Shown here: in pieces, positions 1 to 5,334 of the stretch
Position numbering within the stretch: the first letter of the stretch is position 1
Layout of the letters: each line of letters begins with the position of its first letter
Assembly (NCBI GenBank): GCA_030828025.1
Contig: JAURDG010000104.1
Location: forward strand, 1 to 5,334
Length of the DNA: 5,334 bases
Reading direction: 5' to 3'
Source of the DNA: Flavobacteriaceae bacterium
GTDB taxonomy: Bacteria > Bacteroidota > Bacteroidia > Flavobacteriales > Flavobacteriaceae
Notes under the pieces: generated by a model
What the model saw: only the letters and a program-made list of their open reading frames with translations
Told to the model about the DNA's origin: nothing
The model's database searches: none
Made by a program: the position numbers and the translations under genes

Positions 1-222
1 ATCTGTAAGTTGAATACTTGCACGCCATGGAAGTAGCCAATCGCCCCACCAGTTGTTGGTGTTTTGCAAATACTCGTAATGCATCCCCGAGGTGTTGATG
101 CCCTCGGCTCTTGAAGCTAGTACCATATTTCGCCAGTCTTGGGTTTTTGATGAACTGCCGTACTGGGCTGTAGCTGCCCAAGTGCCTAACAGTAAAAGCA
201 TGGTAAAGTAGGTTGGTTTCAT
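1..222 (-). CDS. Exported protein of unknown function, N-terminal part (3' end beyond left edge)
   Basis: An ATG at 222 opens 74 uninterrupted codons that run to the left edge of the window in frame, so only the N-terminus is visible. Residues 1-20 form a classic Sec signal peptide: a short basic start (MKPTYF), a hydrophobic core (TMLLLLGTWAA) and a likely signal peptidase I cut after TAQ, leaving a mature protein that starts YGSSS. There is no lipobox cysteine, so a periplasmic, outer-membrane or secreted soluble protein is more likely than a lipoprotein. The mature part is rich in Trp and Asn (a WW pair and two further Trp at about residues 58-66), but I do not recognise a family. The gene follows a tiny signal-peptide-like ORF with a 10-bp gap, and lies downstream of the lysA terminator, so it is probably transcribed separately from lysA. 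Reality of the gene is well supported by the signal peptide and open frame; its function is unknown. Confidence 0.75.
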   Translation of the reverse strand, partial: MKPTYFTMLLLLGTWAATAQYGSSSKTQDWRNMVLASRAEGINTSGMHYEYLQNTNNWWGDWLLPWRASIQLTD

Positions 223-232
223 GGATATAAAT

Positions 233-328
233 TTAAAGGAATAAAGAAAAACCAGCGTTTAGACCAAAGGCGTTTAGGCTGATGCAAAATAATATAATGG
301 GTAATAGGAGGCGTAAAGTTCTTTTCAT
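233..328 (-). CDS. Candidate small ORF of 31 aa resembling an isolated signal peptide
   Basis: Starting at ATG 328 (or at the adjacent in-frame ATG 331, giving 32 aa), a frame of 31 codons ends at TAA 235-233. The product begins MKRTLRLLLPIILF and has three parts typical of a Sec signal peptide: a basic n-region (K2, R3, R6), a hydrophobic core (LLLPIILFCISL) and a small-residue stretch (NAFG) suited to cleavage. Only about ten residues follow. The single Cys is not in a proper lipobox. The stop lies 10 bp before the ATG of the exported-protein gene, in a different frame, so translational coupling is possible. It may be a real small membrane or secreted peptide, a leader ORF for the next gene, or the decayed 5' end of an older exported-protein gene. 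Only composition and position support it, so the call is tentative. Confidence 0.35.
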   Translation of the reverse strand: MKRTLRLLLPIILFCISLNAFGLNAGFSLFL

Positions 329-366
329 CATTTGATGACTTAAGGGGCGCAAGTTCTCAAATGATG
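326..366 (-). repeat. 10-bp inverted repeat covering the small ORF start codon
   Basis: The arms CATCATTTGA (minus strand 366-357) and TCAAATGATG (minus strand 335-326) are perfect reverse complements separated by 21 nt. The second arm contains both candidate ATG start codons (331 and 328) of the 31-aa ORF, so a transcript reading leftward from upstream could fold the initiation region into a hairpin. The inner part TCATCA-tt-TGATGA (plus strand 325-338) is also a local dyad. No T-tract follows, so it does not look like a terminator; it could instead be a protein-binding site. Confidence 0.45.
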
Positions 367-379
367 TGGTGTTTTTCAT

Positions 380-410
380 AAAAAACTGTGAACTGCCATA
401 AAACACAGTT
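380..410 (-). terminator. Putative intrinsic terminator of lysA
   Basis: Read on the minus strand, AACTGTG (410-404) and CACAGTT (390-384) form a perfect 7-bp stem with a 13-nt loop. The 3' arm runs directly into more T residues, giving six T in a row (385-380). It lies about 70 nt after the lysA stop codon. The stem has only three G-C pairs, so termination may be weak and some readthrough into the small ORF is possible. Confidence 0.5.
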
Positions 411-479
411 GAACCAACAGTTTTTCCTTGTGAACAGACAAAAACGAGGGGAAAAAATCAGGAAGAAAAATCCTACAGC

Positions 480-1700
480 CTAGGCTTCTACCGCCTCAAA
501 CGACATGACCACTTGGTTTTTGACCAAATCATCAAAAGTTTCTGCTTGCCGAATCAAGTGTGCCTTGCCTTCGTGCCAGAGCACTTCAGCGGGGCGGTAG
601 CGTGAGTTGTAGTTGCTCGCCATGGTAAAGCAATAGGCACCAGCATTGTGAAAGCACAGTACATCGCCTTCGTTTATTTCGGCAATTTTGCGGTTGTTGG
701 CAAAGGTGTCCGTTTCACAAATATACCCCACAACAGAGTAAAAGCGCTCACGCCCGTCTGGATTTGAAATGTTTTCAATGCGGTGTTGCGCACCGTAAAG
801 CATCGGGCGAATCAAATGGTTAAAGCCACTGTTTACTTGGGCAAACACGGTGGAGGTCGTTTGCTTTACTGAGTTTACCGAAGTCAAGAAATAACCAGCT
901 TGAGAAACCAAAAACTTACCTGGCTCAAAGGCCAACACGAGTTCTTTACCATAATCTGCACAGAATTCATTAAATCGAATGCTTAATTTTTCTCCCAGCT
1001 CTTCGATGTTGGTTTCGTTATCGCCTGGCTTGTATGGAACTTTAAAGCCACTTCCGAAGTCCAAAAATGCCAAATCGGAAAAGTTACGTGCGGTATCAAA
1101 TAGAATTTCCGCAGCATGCAAAAACACGTCAATGTCTAAAATATCGCTGCCCGTATGCATGTGCACTCCGTTGATGTTCATGCCCGTGTTTTCAACGATA
1201 CGCAGTACGTGTGGCATCTGGTGAATACTAATTCCAAACTTAGAATCGATATGCCCCACAGAAATATTGGCATTACCGCCCGCCATGATGTGTGGGTTAA
1301 TTCGGATGCAGACAGGCACAGAGGGATGCGCCGTGCCAAATTGTTCCAATACAGATAGATTATCAATATTGATTTGTACGCCTAGTTTAGCTACTTCCTC
1401 AATTTCAGTAAGCGACACGCCATTTGGCGTGAATATAATTTCTTTAGGTGGCACACCCGCTTCTAAACCGAGTTGCACTTCTTGAATGGAAACAGTGTCC
1501 AACCCAGCACCCAAATGATGCATCCATTTTAGTACACTAAGATTGGACAGCGCCTTCACGGCATAGTTGATTCGTAGTTGAGGAACTGCCTTAAAGGCTT
1601 GCGTCAACCGGTTGTATTGCGCCTCCATAGCATGGGCGTCATACACATAAATAGGACTGCCAAACGATTCACTTATCTGTACTAAATCTCTGTACTCCAT
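480..1700 (-). CDS. lysA: Diaminopimelate decarboxylase (LysA), last step of L-lysine synthesis
   Basis: This PLP-dependent enzyme decarboxylates meso-2,6-diaminopimelate to L-lysine in the cytoplasm. The 406-residue product has the family's normal length (about 400-420) and the fold type III layout. An N-terminal alanine-racemase-like barrel carries the PLP lysine in NYAVKA (K49), the GVHMHTGS segment (H180, H182), a glycine-rich phosphate-binding loop GSGF (216-219) and EPGKFLV (259-265). A C-terminal domain carries CETD (C328, E329) and the NAGAYCF segment with Y356, residues expected to contribute to the substrate site from the partner subunit of a dimer. The loop reads GSG where many homologues have GGG, a mild change. 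An upstream in-frame TTG at 1718 would add six residues, but it lies inside the candidate -7 promoter box, so ATG 1700 is preferred. The gene stands alone, divergent from sucC, with no other lysine-pathway gene in view. Confidence 0.95.
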   Translation of the reverse strand: MEYRDLVQISESFGSPIYVYDAHAMEAQYNRLTQAFKAVPQLRINYAVKALSNLSVLKWMHHLGAGLDTVSIQEVQLGLEAGVPPKEIIFTPNGVSLTEIEEVAKLGVQINIDNLSVLEQFGTAHPSVPVCIRINPHIMAGGNANISVGHIDSKFGISIHQMPHVLRIVENTGMNINGVHMHTGSDILDIDVFLHAAEILFDTARNFSDLAFLDFGSGFKVPYKPGDNETNIEELGEKLSIRFNEFCADYGKELVLAFEPGKFLVSQAGYFLTSVNSVKQTTSTVFAQVNSGFNHLIRPMLYGAQHRIENISNPDGRERFYSVVGYICETDTFANNRKIAEINEGDVLCFHNAGAYCFTMASNYNSRYRPAEVLWHEGKAHLIRQAETFDDLVKNQVVMSFEAVEA

Positions 1701-1715
1701 TGGGATTATTTTGCG

Positions 1716-1723
1716 CAAATGTA
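1716..1723 (-). promoter_or_regulatory. Candidate Bacteroidota -7 box of the lysA promoter
   Basis: The minus strand reads TACATTTG from 1723 to 1716, an exact match to the Bacteroidota -7 consensus TAnnTTTG. Its end lies 15 nt before ATG 1700, which predicts a leader of roughly ten nucleotides. I see no clear -33 TTTG at the usual spacing; only a T-rich GGTTTTA lies in about the right place. Confidence 0.5.
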
Positions 1724-1827
1724 CACTTTTGCCCCAATCTTAAAACCTTGAACATTATTATATATTAAAAATAAAACAGAATGTTGTATTTATAACAAAC
1801 AAGTTTTGACGCATCAAGTGGCAAAGC

Positions 1828-1848
1828 GCAATTGATTGCCTATTTTTG
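1828..1848 (+). promoter_or_regulatory. Candidate sucC promoter: -7 box TATTTTTG preceded by a small dyad
   Basis: TATTTTTG at 1841-1848 matches the Bacteroidota -7 consensus TAnnTTTG exactly and lies 20 nt before the sucC ATG. A short dyad, GCAAT-tg-ATTGC (1828-1839), sits directly upstream, in the spacer of the promoter, where a bound regulator could block polymerase. A good -33 TTTG is missing at the expected distance; TTTTG at 1804-1808 is too far away. The remaining 1724-1827 interval is AT-rich and shows nothing else I can name. Confidence 0.5.
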
Positions 1849-1868
1849 TAGTGAAAAAATGTTTACCC

Positions 1869-3059
1869 ATGAACGTACACGAATACCAAGGAAAAGAGAT
1901 TTTAGCCAAATTTGGCGTTGGCATACAGCGTGGAATTGTTGCTGCAACACCAGATGAGGCACTAGCCGCTGCAAAAAAGCTAACCGAAGAAACAGGCACG
2001 GGTTGGCATGTGATTAAAGCACAAGTACACGCTGGTGGTCGTGGCAAAGGCGGTGGCGTGAAGCTGGCAAAGTCTTTGGACGACGTAGCTCAAATATCGA
2101 ATGATATTATTGGTATGCAACTGGTAACACCCCAAACATCGGCGGAAGGAAAAAAAGTACACCAAGTTTTGGTTGCTGAAGATGTCTATTATCCTGGAGA
2201 TTCAGAGCCTAAAGAGTTTTATATTTCTGTTTTGTTAAACCGCACAAGTGGGCGCAATATGATTATGTATTCTACTGAGGGCGGCATGGATATAGAAACC
2301 GTTGCGGAAGAAACACCAGAACTTATTTTCACGGAAGAGATAGACCCAACGGTCGGCTTGTTGCCGTTTCAGGCACGCAAAGTGGCGTTCAATCTTGGGC
2401 TTTCGGGACAGGCATTTAAGGAAATGACCAAATTTGTTTCTGCTTTGTACAAAGCCTATGTAGGTGCTGATGCTGCCTTATTCGAGATTAACCCAGTTTT
2501 AAAAACCTCAGATGACAAGATTATCGCTGTTGACGCCAAGGTTACCTTAGACGACAATGCCCTGTTCCGTCATCCCGATTTTGCTGCCATGCGGGATATT
2601 CGTGAGGAGAATCCCACGGATGTGGCTGCTCGTGAAGTAGGGCTCAATTACGTTGCGCTAGACGGCAATGTGGGTTGTATGGTCAATGGTGCGGGATTGG
2701 CTATGGCAACTATGGATTTAATCAAGCAAGCCGGTGGCGATCCGGCTAACTTCTTGGATGTAGGCGGGACAGCCGATGCTGCTCGTGTTGAGGCTGCCTT
2801 TCGAATTATTCTTCAAGACCCAAAAGTTAAGGCGATATTGATTAATATTTTTGGTGGAATCGTTCGCTGTGATCGTGTTGCTCAGGGGATAGTGGACGCC
2901 TATAGAAATATGGGCGATGCGATTAAAGTGCCGATTATTGTACGCTTACAAGGAACCAATGCAGATATAGCCAAAAAGCTAATTGACGATTCTGGATTAG
3001 AAGTTCAGAGTGCCATTCTGTTCCAAGAAGCTGCTGATAAGGTACAGTCCGTTCTCTAA
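1869..3059 (+). CDS. sucC: Succinyl-CoA synthetase beta subunit (SucC)
   Basis: The beta subunit works with SucD to interconvert succinyl-CoA and succinate with formation of ATP or GTP, the substrate-level phosphorylation step of the TCA cycle in the cytoplasm. The 396-residue product (E. coli SucC is 388) starts MNVHEYQGKEIL, the canonical family N-terminus, which fixes ATG 1869; an in-frame TTG at 1836 would add 11 non-conserved residues and lies upstream of the -7 box. The ATP-grasp domain (about 1-240) shows GGRGKGGG (56-63), FEINP (205-209) and VDAK (221-224). The C-terminal CoA-ligase domain shows GCMVNGAGLAMATMD (269-283), FLDVGG (295-300), NIFGGIVRCD (326-335) and IVRLQGTN (357-364). 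Residue 20 is Gln, which in the pig GTP-specific enzyme recognises guanine, so GTP use is possible. No sucD follows; the next gene encodes a small heat-shock protein. Confidence 0.96.
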   Translation: MNVHEYQGKEILAKFGVGIQRGIVAATPDEALAAAKKLTEETGTGWHVIKAQVHAGGRGKGGGVKLAKSLDDVAQISNDIIGMQLVTPQTSAEGKKVHQVLVAEDVYYPGDSEPKEFYISVLLNRTSGRNMIMYSTEGGMDIETVAEETPELIFTEEIDPTVGLLPFQARKVAFNLGLSGQAFKEMTKFVSALYKAYVGADAALFEINPVLKTSDDKIIAVDAKVTLDDNALFRHPDFAAMRDIREENPTDVAAREVGLNYVALDGNVGCMVNGAGLAMATMDLIKQAGGDPANFLDVGGTADAARVEAAFRIILQDPKVKAILINIFGGIVRCDRVAQGIVDAYRNMGDAIKVPIIVRLQGTNADIAKKLIDDSGLEVQSAILFQEAADKVQSVL

Positions 3060-3063
3060 TAAT

Positions 3064-3108
3064 TGACAATATGTCAGTATAAGTATTGAGATTACCGCCA
3101 TATTGTCA
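3064..3108. repeat. 10-bp inverted repeat between sucC and hsp20 (terminator or operator)
   Basis: TGACAATATG (3064-3073) and CATATTGTCA (3099-3108) are perfect inverted copies 25 nt apart. The left arm is also the start of a small palindrome of its own, TGACA-ata-TGTCA (3064-3076). Starting 4 nt after the sucC stop codon and followed by TTT, the repeat could fold as a weak sucC terminator, with a second short hairpin (3074-3089) stacked inside. The AT-rich stem and very short T-run make it a poor intrinsic terminator, so a dimeric regulator site controlling hsp20 is an equal alternative. Confidence 0.5.
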
Positions 3109-3120
3109 TTTAAAGTTGAC

Positions 3121-3135
3121 TGGTACAGATGTTGC
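3121..3135 (+). promoter_or_regulatory. Candidate sigma-54 -24/-12 promoter of hsp20
   Basis: TGGTACAGATGTTGC matches the RpoN consensus TGGCAY-N5-TTGC, with the invariant GG and GC at the correct spacing and a single C-to-T difference. It ends 36 nt before the hsp20 ATG, predicting a start of transcription near 3147. E. coli ibpB, another small heat-shock gene, is known to have a sigma-54 promoter beside its sigma-32 promoter. The match may be chance, and no RpoN or enhancer-binding protein gene is in view. Confidence 0.35.
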
Positions 3136-3158
3136 CATGTGTTGGGTGTATAACTTTT
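3132..3158 (+). promoter_or_regulatory. Alternative hsp20 promoter of Bacteroidota type
   Basis: TAACTTTT (3151-3158) is one base off the -7 consensus TAnnTTTG, and TTG (3132-3134), a partial -33 element, lies 16 nt upstream. The box ends 13 nt before the ATG, the same arrangement as at lysA and sucC. It overlaps the sigma-54-like motif, so the two readings compete or the gene has two promoters. Confidence 0.35.
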
Positions 3159-3171
3159 AAAACCTAATAAC

Positions 3172-3600
3172 ATGAATTTAATACGTAGAACATCAAACCC
3201 TTTATTTCCATCTTTATTGGATGAATTCTTTGGAACTGACACGCCATTTTCAACGATGACAAATCGCGCTTATGTTCCTTCTGTAAACATTTCAGAATCC
3301 GATACAGCTTTTGAATTGGCGTTAGCTGCGCCTGGCAAAACCCGAAAGGATTTTAATGTGGAGTTAGATGATCATGTACTAACTGTCTCTAGCGAGTCAA
3401 AGCATGAGGACGAGACCAAAACAGAACAATACACAAGACGTGAGTTTCGGTACGACAATTTTCAGCGAAGCTTTAGACTTCCTGATACCATAGATACTGC
3501 GGGTATCAATGCCAAGTATGACAACGGTATTTTGACTATTCACTTACCCAAACATGAGGAAGCCATCCCAGAACCAAAAAAGCAAATTGAAATAAAATAA
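3172..3600 (+). CDS. Small heat-shock protein of the Hsp20/alpha-crystallin family
   Basis: An ATP-independent cytoplasmic holdase that binds unfolding proteins during stress and hands them to DnaK/ClpB for refolding; such proteins assemble into large oligomers. The 142-residue length is typical for bacterial members. A short N-terminal arm (1-34, with LFPSLLDEFF hydrophobic residues used for substrate binding and assembly) precedes the alpha-crystallin domain (about 35-127). That domain begins VPSVNISESD, contains the FELALAAPG strand, and ends with the family signature AKYDNGILTIHLPK (114-127). The C-terminal tail carries the I-x-I anchor as I139-E-I141, which docks into a neighbouring subunit. 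ATG 3172 is the only sensible start. The gene is monocistronic between sucC and the convergent uvrB. Candidate promoters and an upstream inverted repeat suggest its own control; no CIRCE element (HrcA site) is present. IbpA/Hsp18-like names would fit, but I assign no symbol. Confidence 0.95.
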   Translation: MNLIRRTSNPLFPSLLDEFFGTDTPFSTMTNRAYVPSVNISESDTAFELALAAPGKTRKDFNVELDDHVLTVSSESKHEDETKTEQYTRREFRYDNFQRSFRLPDTIDTAGINAKYDNGILTIHLPKHEEAIPEPKKQIEIK

Positions 3601-3602
3601 GC

Positions 3603-3620
3603 TGGCGTACAGCTACGCCA
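3603..3620. terminator. Shared hairpin terminator between convergent hsp20 and uvrB
   Basis: TGGCGTA (3603-3609) and TACGCCA (3614-3620) form a perfect, GC-rich 7-bp stem with a 4-nt loop, starting 3 nt after the hsp20 stop. On the minus strand the stem is followed by GC and then TTATTTTATTTC, a reasonable T-rich tail, so it should end uvrB transcription. On the plus strand the tail is only weakly T-rich. The uvrB TAG stop (3615-3613) lies across the loop boundary, so the last uvrB codons are inside the hairpin. Confidence 0.65.
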
Positions 3621-5334
3621 ATGCTTTAAGTTGGTTTTGGATGCGTTCGATCTCATCCCGAAAATGAGCCGCCTGGATAAAATCCATATCCTTGGCGGCT
3701 TTTTCCATTTCTTTTCGTGTCTCGCGGACCTTGGCTTGTAAGGCTTCCTTCGACAAATAGGCAATATCCGTTTTTTCCATATAAGGCGCAGCTGGCGTAG
3801 CGGTAATGCGCTGAAATGTTTCGTCTAAGGCTTTGTTGAGTGCTTGTGGCGTGATGTTGTTCCTGTCGTTGTAGGCCATTTGTTTTTCCCTTCGATATTG
3901 GGTTTCGTCTATGGTCTTTTGCATGCTTTTGGTCACATGATCGGCATACATGATGGCCATGCCGTTTATATTGCGCGCTGCTCGACCGACGGTTTGTGTT
4001 AGCGAACGTGTAGAGCGCAAAAAACCTTCTTTGTCAGCATCCAAAATTGCAACTAACGACACTTCGGGCAAGTCCAAACCTTCGCGCAGTAGATTTACGC
4101 CAATCAATACATCAAAAAGTCCTTTGCGCAAATCATGCATGATTTCCACTCGTTCAAGGGTGTCGATATCGCTGTGAATGTAGCGGCACCGAATCGAAAT
4201 ACGCGACAAGTATTTTGTCAATTCTTCCGCCATCCGTTTGGTCAAGGTTGTGACCAATACGCGTTCGTCTTTTTCGGCACGCACCTGAATTTCTTCTACC
4301 AAATCATCTATTTGATTTAAACTGGGGCGCACTTCAATAATGGGATCCAATACGCCTGTTGGGCGAATGATTTGCTCAACAAACACCCCTTGGGTTTGCT
4401 CCAATTCGTAATCCGATGGCGTAGCACTAACATAAATAACTTGTCGTTGTAGTTGCTCAAATTCTTCGTACTTCAATGGTCGATTGTCCATGGCTGCAGG
4501 CAATCGAAATCCGTATTCCACTAGATTTTCTTTGCGACTTCGATCACCACCATACATGGCGTGGACTTGAGAAAGCGTCACATGGCTTTCGTCCACGACC
4601 ATCAGGTAATCGTCTGGAAAATAATCCAATAAACAAAAAGGGCGTGTTCCGGGCGCACGACCGTCGATATAGCGGGAATAATTTTCGATTCCTGAACAGT
4701 ACCCCAGCTCACGTATCATTTCCAAATCAAAATTGGTACGCTCCTCCAAACGTTTGGCTTCCAGATGTTTGCCGATTTCTTTAAAATAATTAATCTGTGC
4801 TGTTAGGTCATCTTGAATTTGATGTATGGCATTTTGCAATACTTCAGGCGAAGTGGCAAACATATTGGCTGGATATATGGTTAGCTGCTCAAAATGCTCT
4901 CGGATGGCTCCTGTCATGGGATCAAACACTTCAATCGCCTCGATTTCATCGCCAAAAAAATGAATCTTAAAGGCGTGGTCAGCATAGCTCGGAAAAACAT
5001 CAACAACATCGCCGTTTACGCGAAAATTGCCATGCACAAAATCTGCAGTAGTACGTGCATAAAGGCTTTGTACCAATTGATGCAAGAATTTTGTTCGAGG
5101 AATAACTTGATCAACAGCAATGTGGATGACATTTTTTTTAAACTCAACGGGATTTCCAATGCCATACAAGCAAGAAACAGACGCCACAACAATAACATCG
5201 CGACGGCCAGAAAGCAACGCAGATGTGGTACTAAGCCTTAATTTTTCAATTTCATCATTAATCGACAAGTCTTTTTCGATATAAGTTCCCGTGGTGGGAA
5301 TGTATGCTTCGGGTTGGTAGTAGTCGTAGTAGGA
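3613..5334 (-). CDS. uvrB: Excinuclease ABC subunit B (UvrB), partial, N-terminus beyond right edge
   Basis: UvrB receives damaged DNA from UvrA, verifies the lesion by ATP-driven strand probing and recruits UvrC for incision in nucleotide excision repair. The visible 573 codons run in frame to the right edge; about 90 N-terminal residues with the Walker A loop are missing, so the window contains no start codon (a TTG at 5268 is internal). Fragment residues 2-13 are the tyrosine-rich beta-hairpin YYDYYQPEAYIP that inserts between DNA strands. Next come VVASVSCLYGIGNP, the Walker B box DESH (248-251), SATP (303-306), helicase motif V REGLDLPE (417-424) and motif VI QTVGRAARN (447-455). A C-terminal UVR domain (about 528-567, ending in a charged helix pair) binds UvrC and UvrA. 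All visible catalytic motifs are intact. The gene converges on hsp20, with 12 bp between the stop codons. Confidence 0.97.
   Translation of the reverse strand, partial: SYYDYYQPEAYIPTTGTYIEKDLSINDEIEKLRLSTTSALLSGRRDVIVVASVSCLYGIGNPVEFKKNVIHIAVDQVIPRTKFLHQLVQSLYARTTADFVHGNFRVNGDVVDVFPSYADHAFKIHFFGDEIEAIEVFDPMTGAIREHFEQLTIYPANMFATSPEVLQNAIHQIQDDLTAQINYFKEIGKHLEAKRLEERTNFDLEMIRELGYCSGIENYSRYIDGRAPGTRPFCLLDYFPDDYLMVVDESHVTLSQVHAMYGGDRSRKENLVEYGFRLPAAMDNRPLKYEEFEQLQRQVIYVSATPSDYELEQTQGVFVEQIIRPTGVLDPIIEVRPSLNQIDDLVEEIQVRAEKDERVLVTTLTKRMAEELTKYLSRISIRCRYIHSDIDTLERVEIMHDLRKGLFDVLIGVNLLREGLDLPEVSLVAILDADKEGFLRSTRSLTQTVGRAARNINGMAIMYADHVTKSMQKTIDETQYRREKQMAYNDRNNITPQALNKALDETFQRITATPAAPYMEKTDIAYLSKEALQAKVRETRKEMEKAAKDMDFIQAAHFRDEIERIQNQLKALA

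Noticed and set aside
250..300. Bacteroidota -7 box for the exported-protein gene
   Set aside because: The nearest candidate on the minus strand, TTATTTTG, misses the key A at position two, has no -33 partner and lies inside the small ORF; too weak to list.
384..400. Sigma-54-like TGGCAG on the minus strand before the small ORF
   Set aside because: The -24-like TGGCAG is followed after 5 nt by AGTT, not TTGC, so the -12 element is absent.
979..1485. Three plus-strand frames of 67-81 codons antisense to lysA
   Set aside because: They are overlapping shadows of lysA with Ser/Cys-rich products, no conserved motifs and no promoter of their own.
3060..3171. CIRCE (HrcA operator) upstream of hsp20
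   Set aside because: The inverted repeat present is TGACAATATG/CATATTGTCA with a 25-nt gap, unlike TTAGCACTC-N9-GAGTGCTAA.
2997..3242. 81-codon minus-strand frame across the sucC-hsp20 gap
   Set aside because: It overlaps the coding ends of two certain genes and its product resembles no family; the intergenic bases are better explained as regulatory DNA.
4476..4784. 102-codon plus-strand open frame
   Set aside because: It lies entirely inside uvrB on the opposite strand, where the UvrB frame shows all family motifs; its product has no recognisable domain or plausible start context.
4894..5241. 115-codon plus-strand open frame
   Set aside because: Antisense to a conserved part of uvrB; low-complexity composition consistent with a shadow frame.
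5266..5268. TTG as the start codon of uvrB
   Set aside because: The frame stays open to the window edge and encodes the conserved tyrosine-rich hairpin segment upstream, so the true start is outside the window.

Overview
The window looks like ordinary chromosomal DNA of a member of the Bacteroidota. The evidence is the close Bacteroidota style of the LysA, SucC, Hsp20 and UvrB proteins, the short AT-rich leaders without clear Shine-Dalgarno sequences, and two exact matches to the Bacteroidota -7 promoter element TAnnTTTG just upstream of lysA and sucC. I cannot place it to genus. There are no RNA genes, insertion sequences or CRISPR arrays that I can see.

Layout. Positions 1-222 (minus) hold the N-terminal 74 codons of an exported protein of unknown function that runs off the left edge. 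Just upstream of it (233-328, minus) is an overlooked 31-codon reading frame that looks like a bare signal peptide; its start codon lies in one arm of a 10-bp inverted repeat. A hairpin with a T-tract (380-410) separates this pair from lysA (480-1700, minus), the diaminopimelate decarboxylase that makes L-lysine. lysA and sucC (1869-3059, plus; succinyl-CoA synthetase beta subunit of the TCA cycle) are divergent and share an AT-rich intergenic region with a -7 box facing each gene. A 112-bp gap with a 10-bp inverted repeat and a sigma-54-like -24/-12 motif leads to a small heat-shock chaperone gene (3172-3600, plus). It converges on uvrB (3613-5334, minus, 5' end off the window), the DNA-damage-verifying subunit of nucleotide excision repair. 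Only 12 bp separate the two stop codons, and a GC-rich hairpin lies across that junction.

The genes do not form one pathway; they are independent housekeeping and stress units, each apparently with its own promoter. I find no convincing new multi-gene system. The parts most worth a second look are the signal-peptide-only small ORF with its start-codon hairpin, the possible sigma-54 control of hsp20, and the Gln20 signature of SucC, which hints at GTP rather than ATP use. sucC also stands without sucD beside it.
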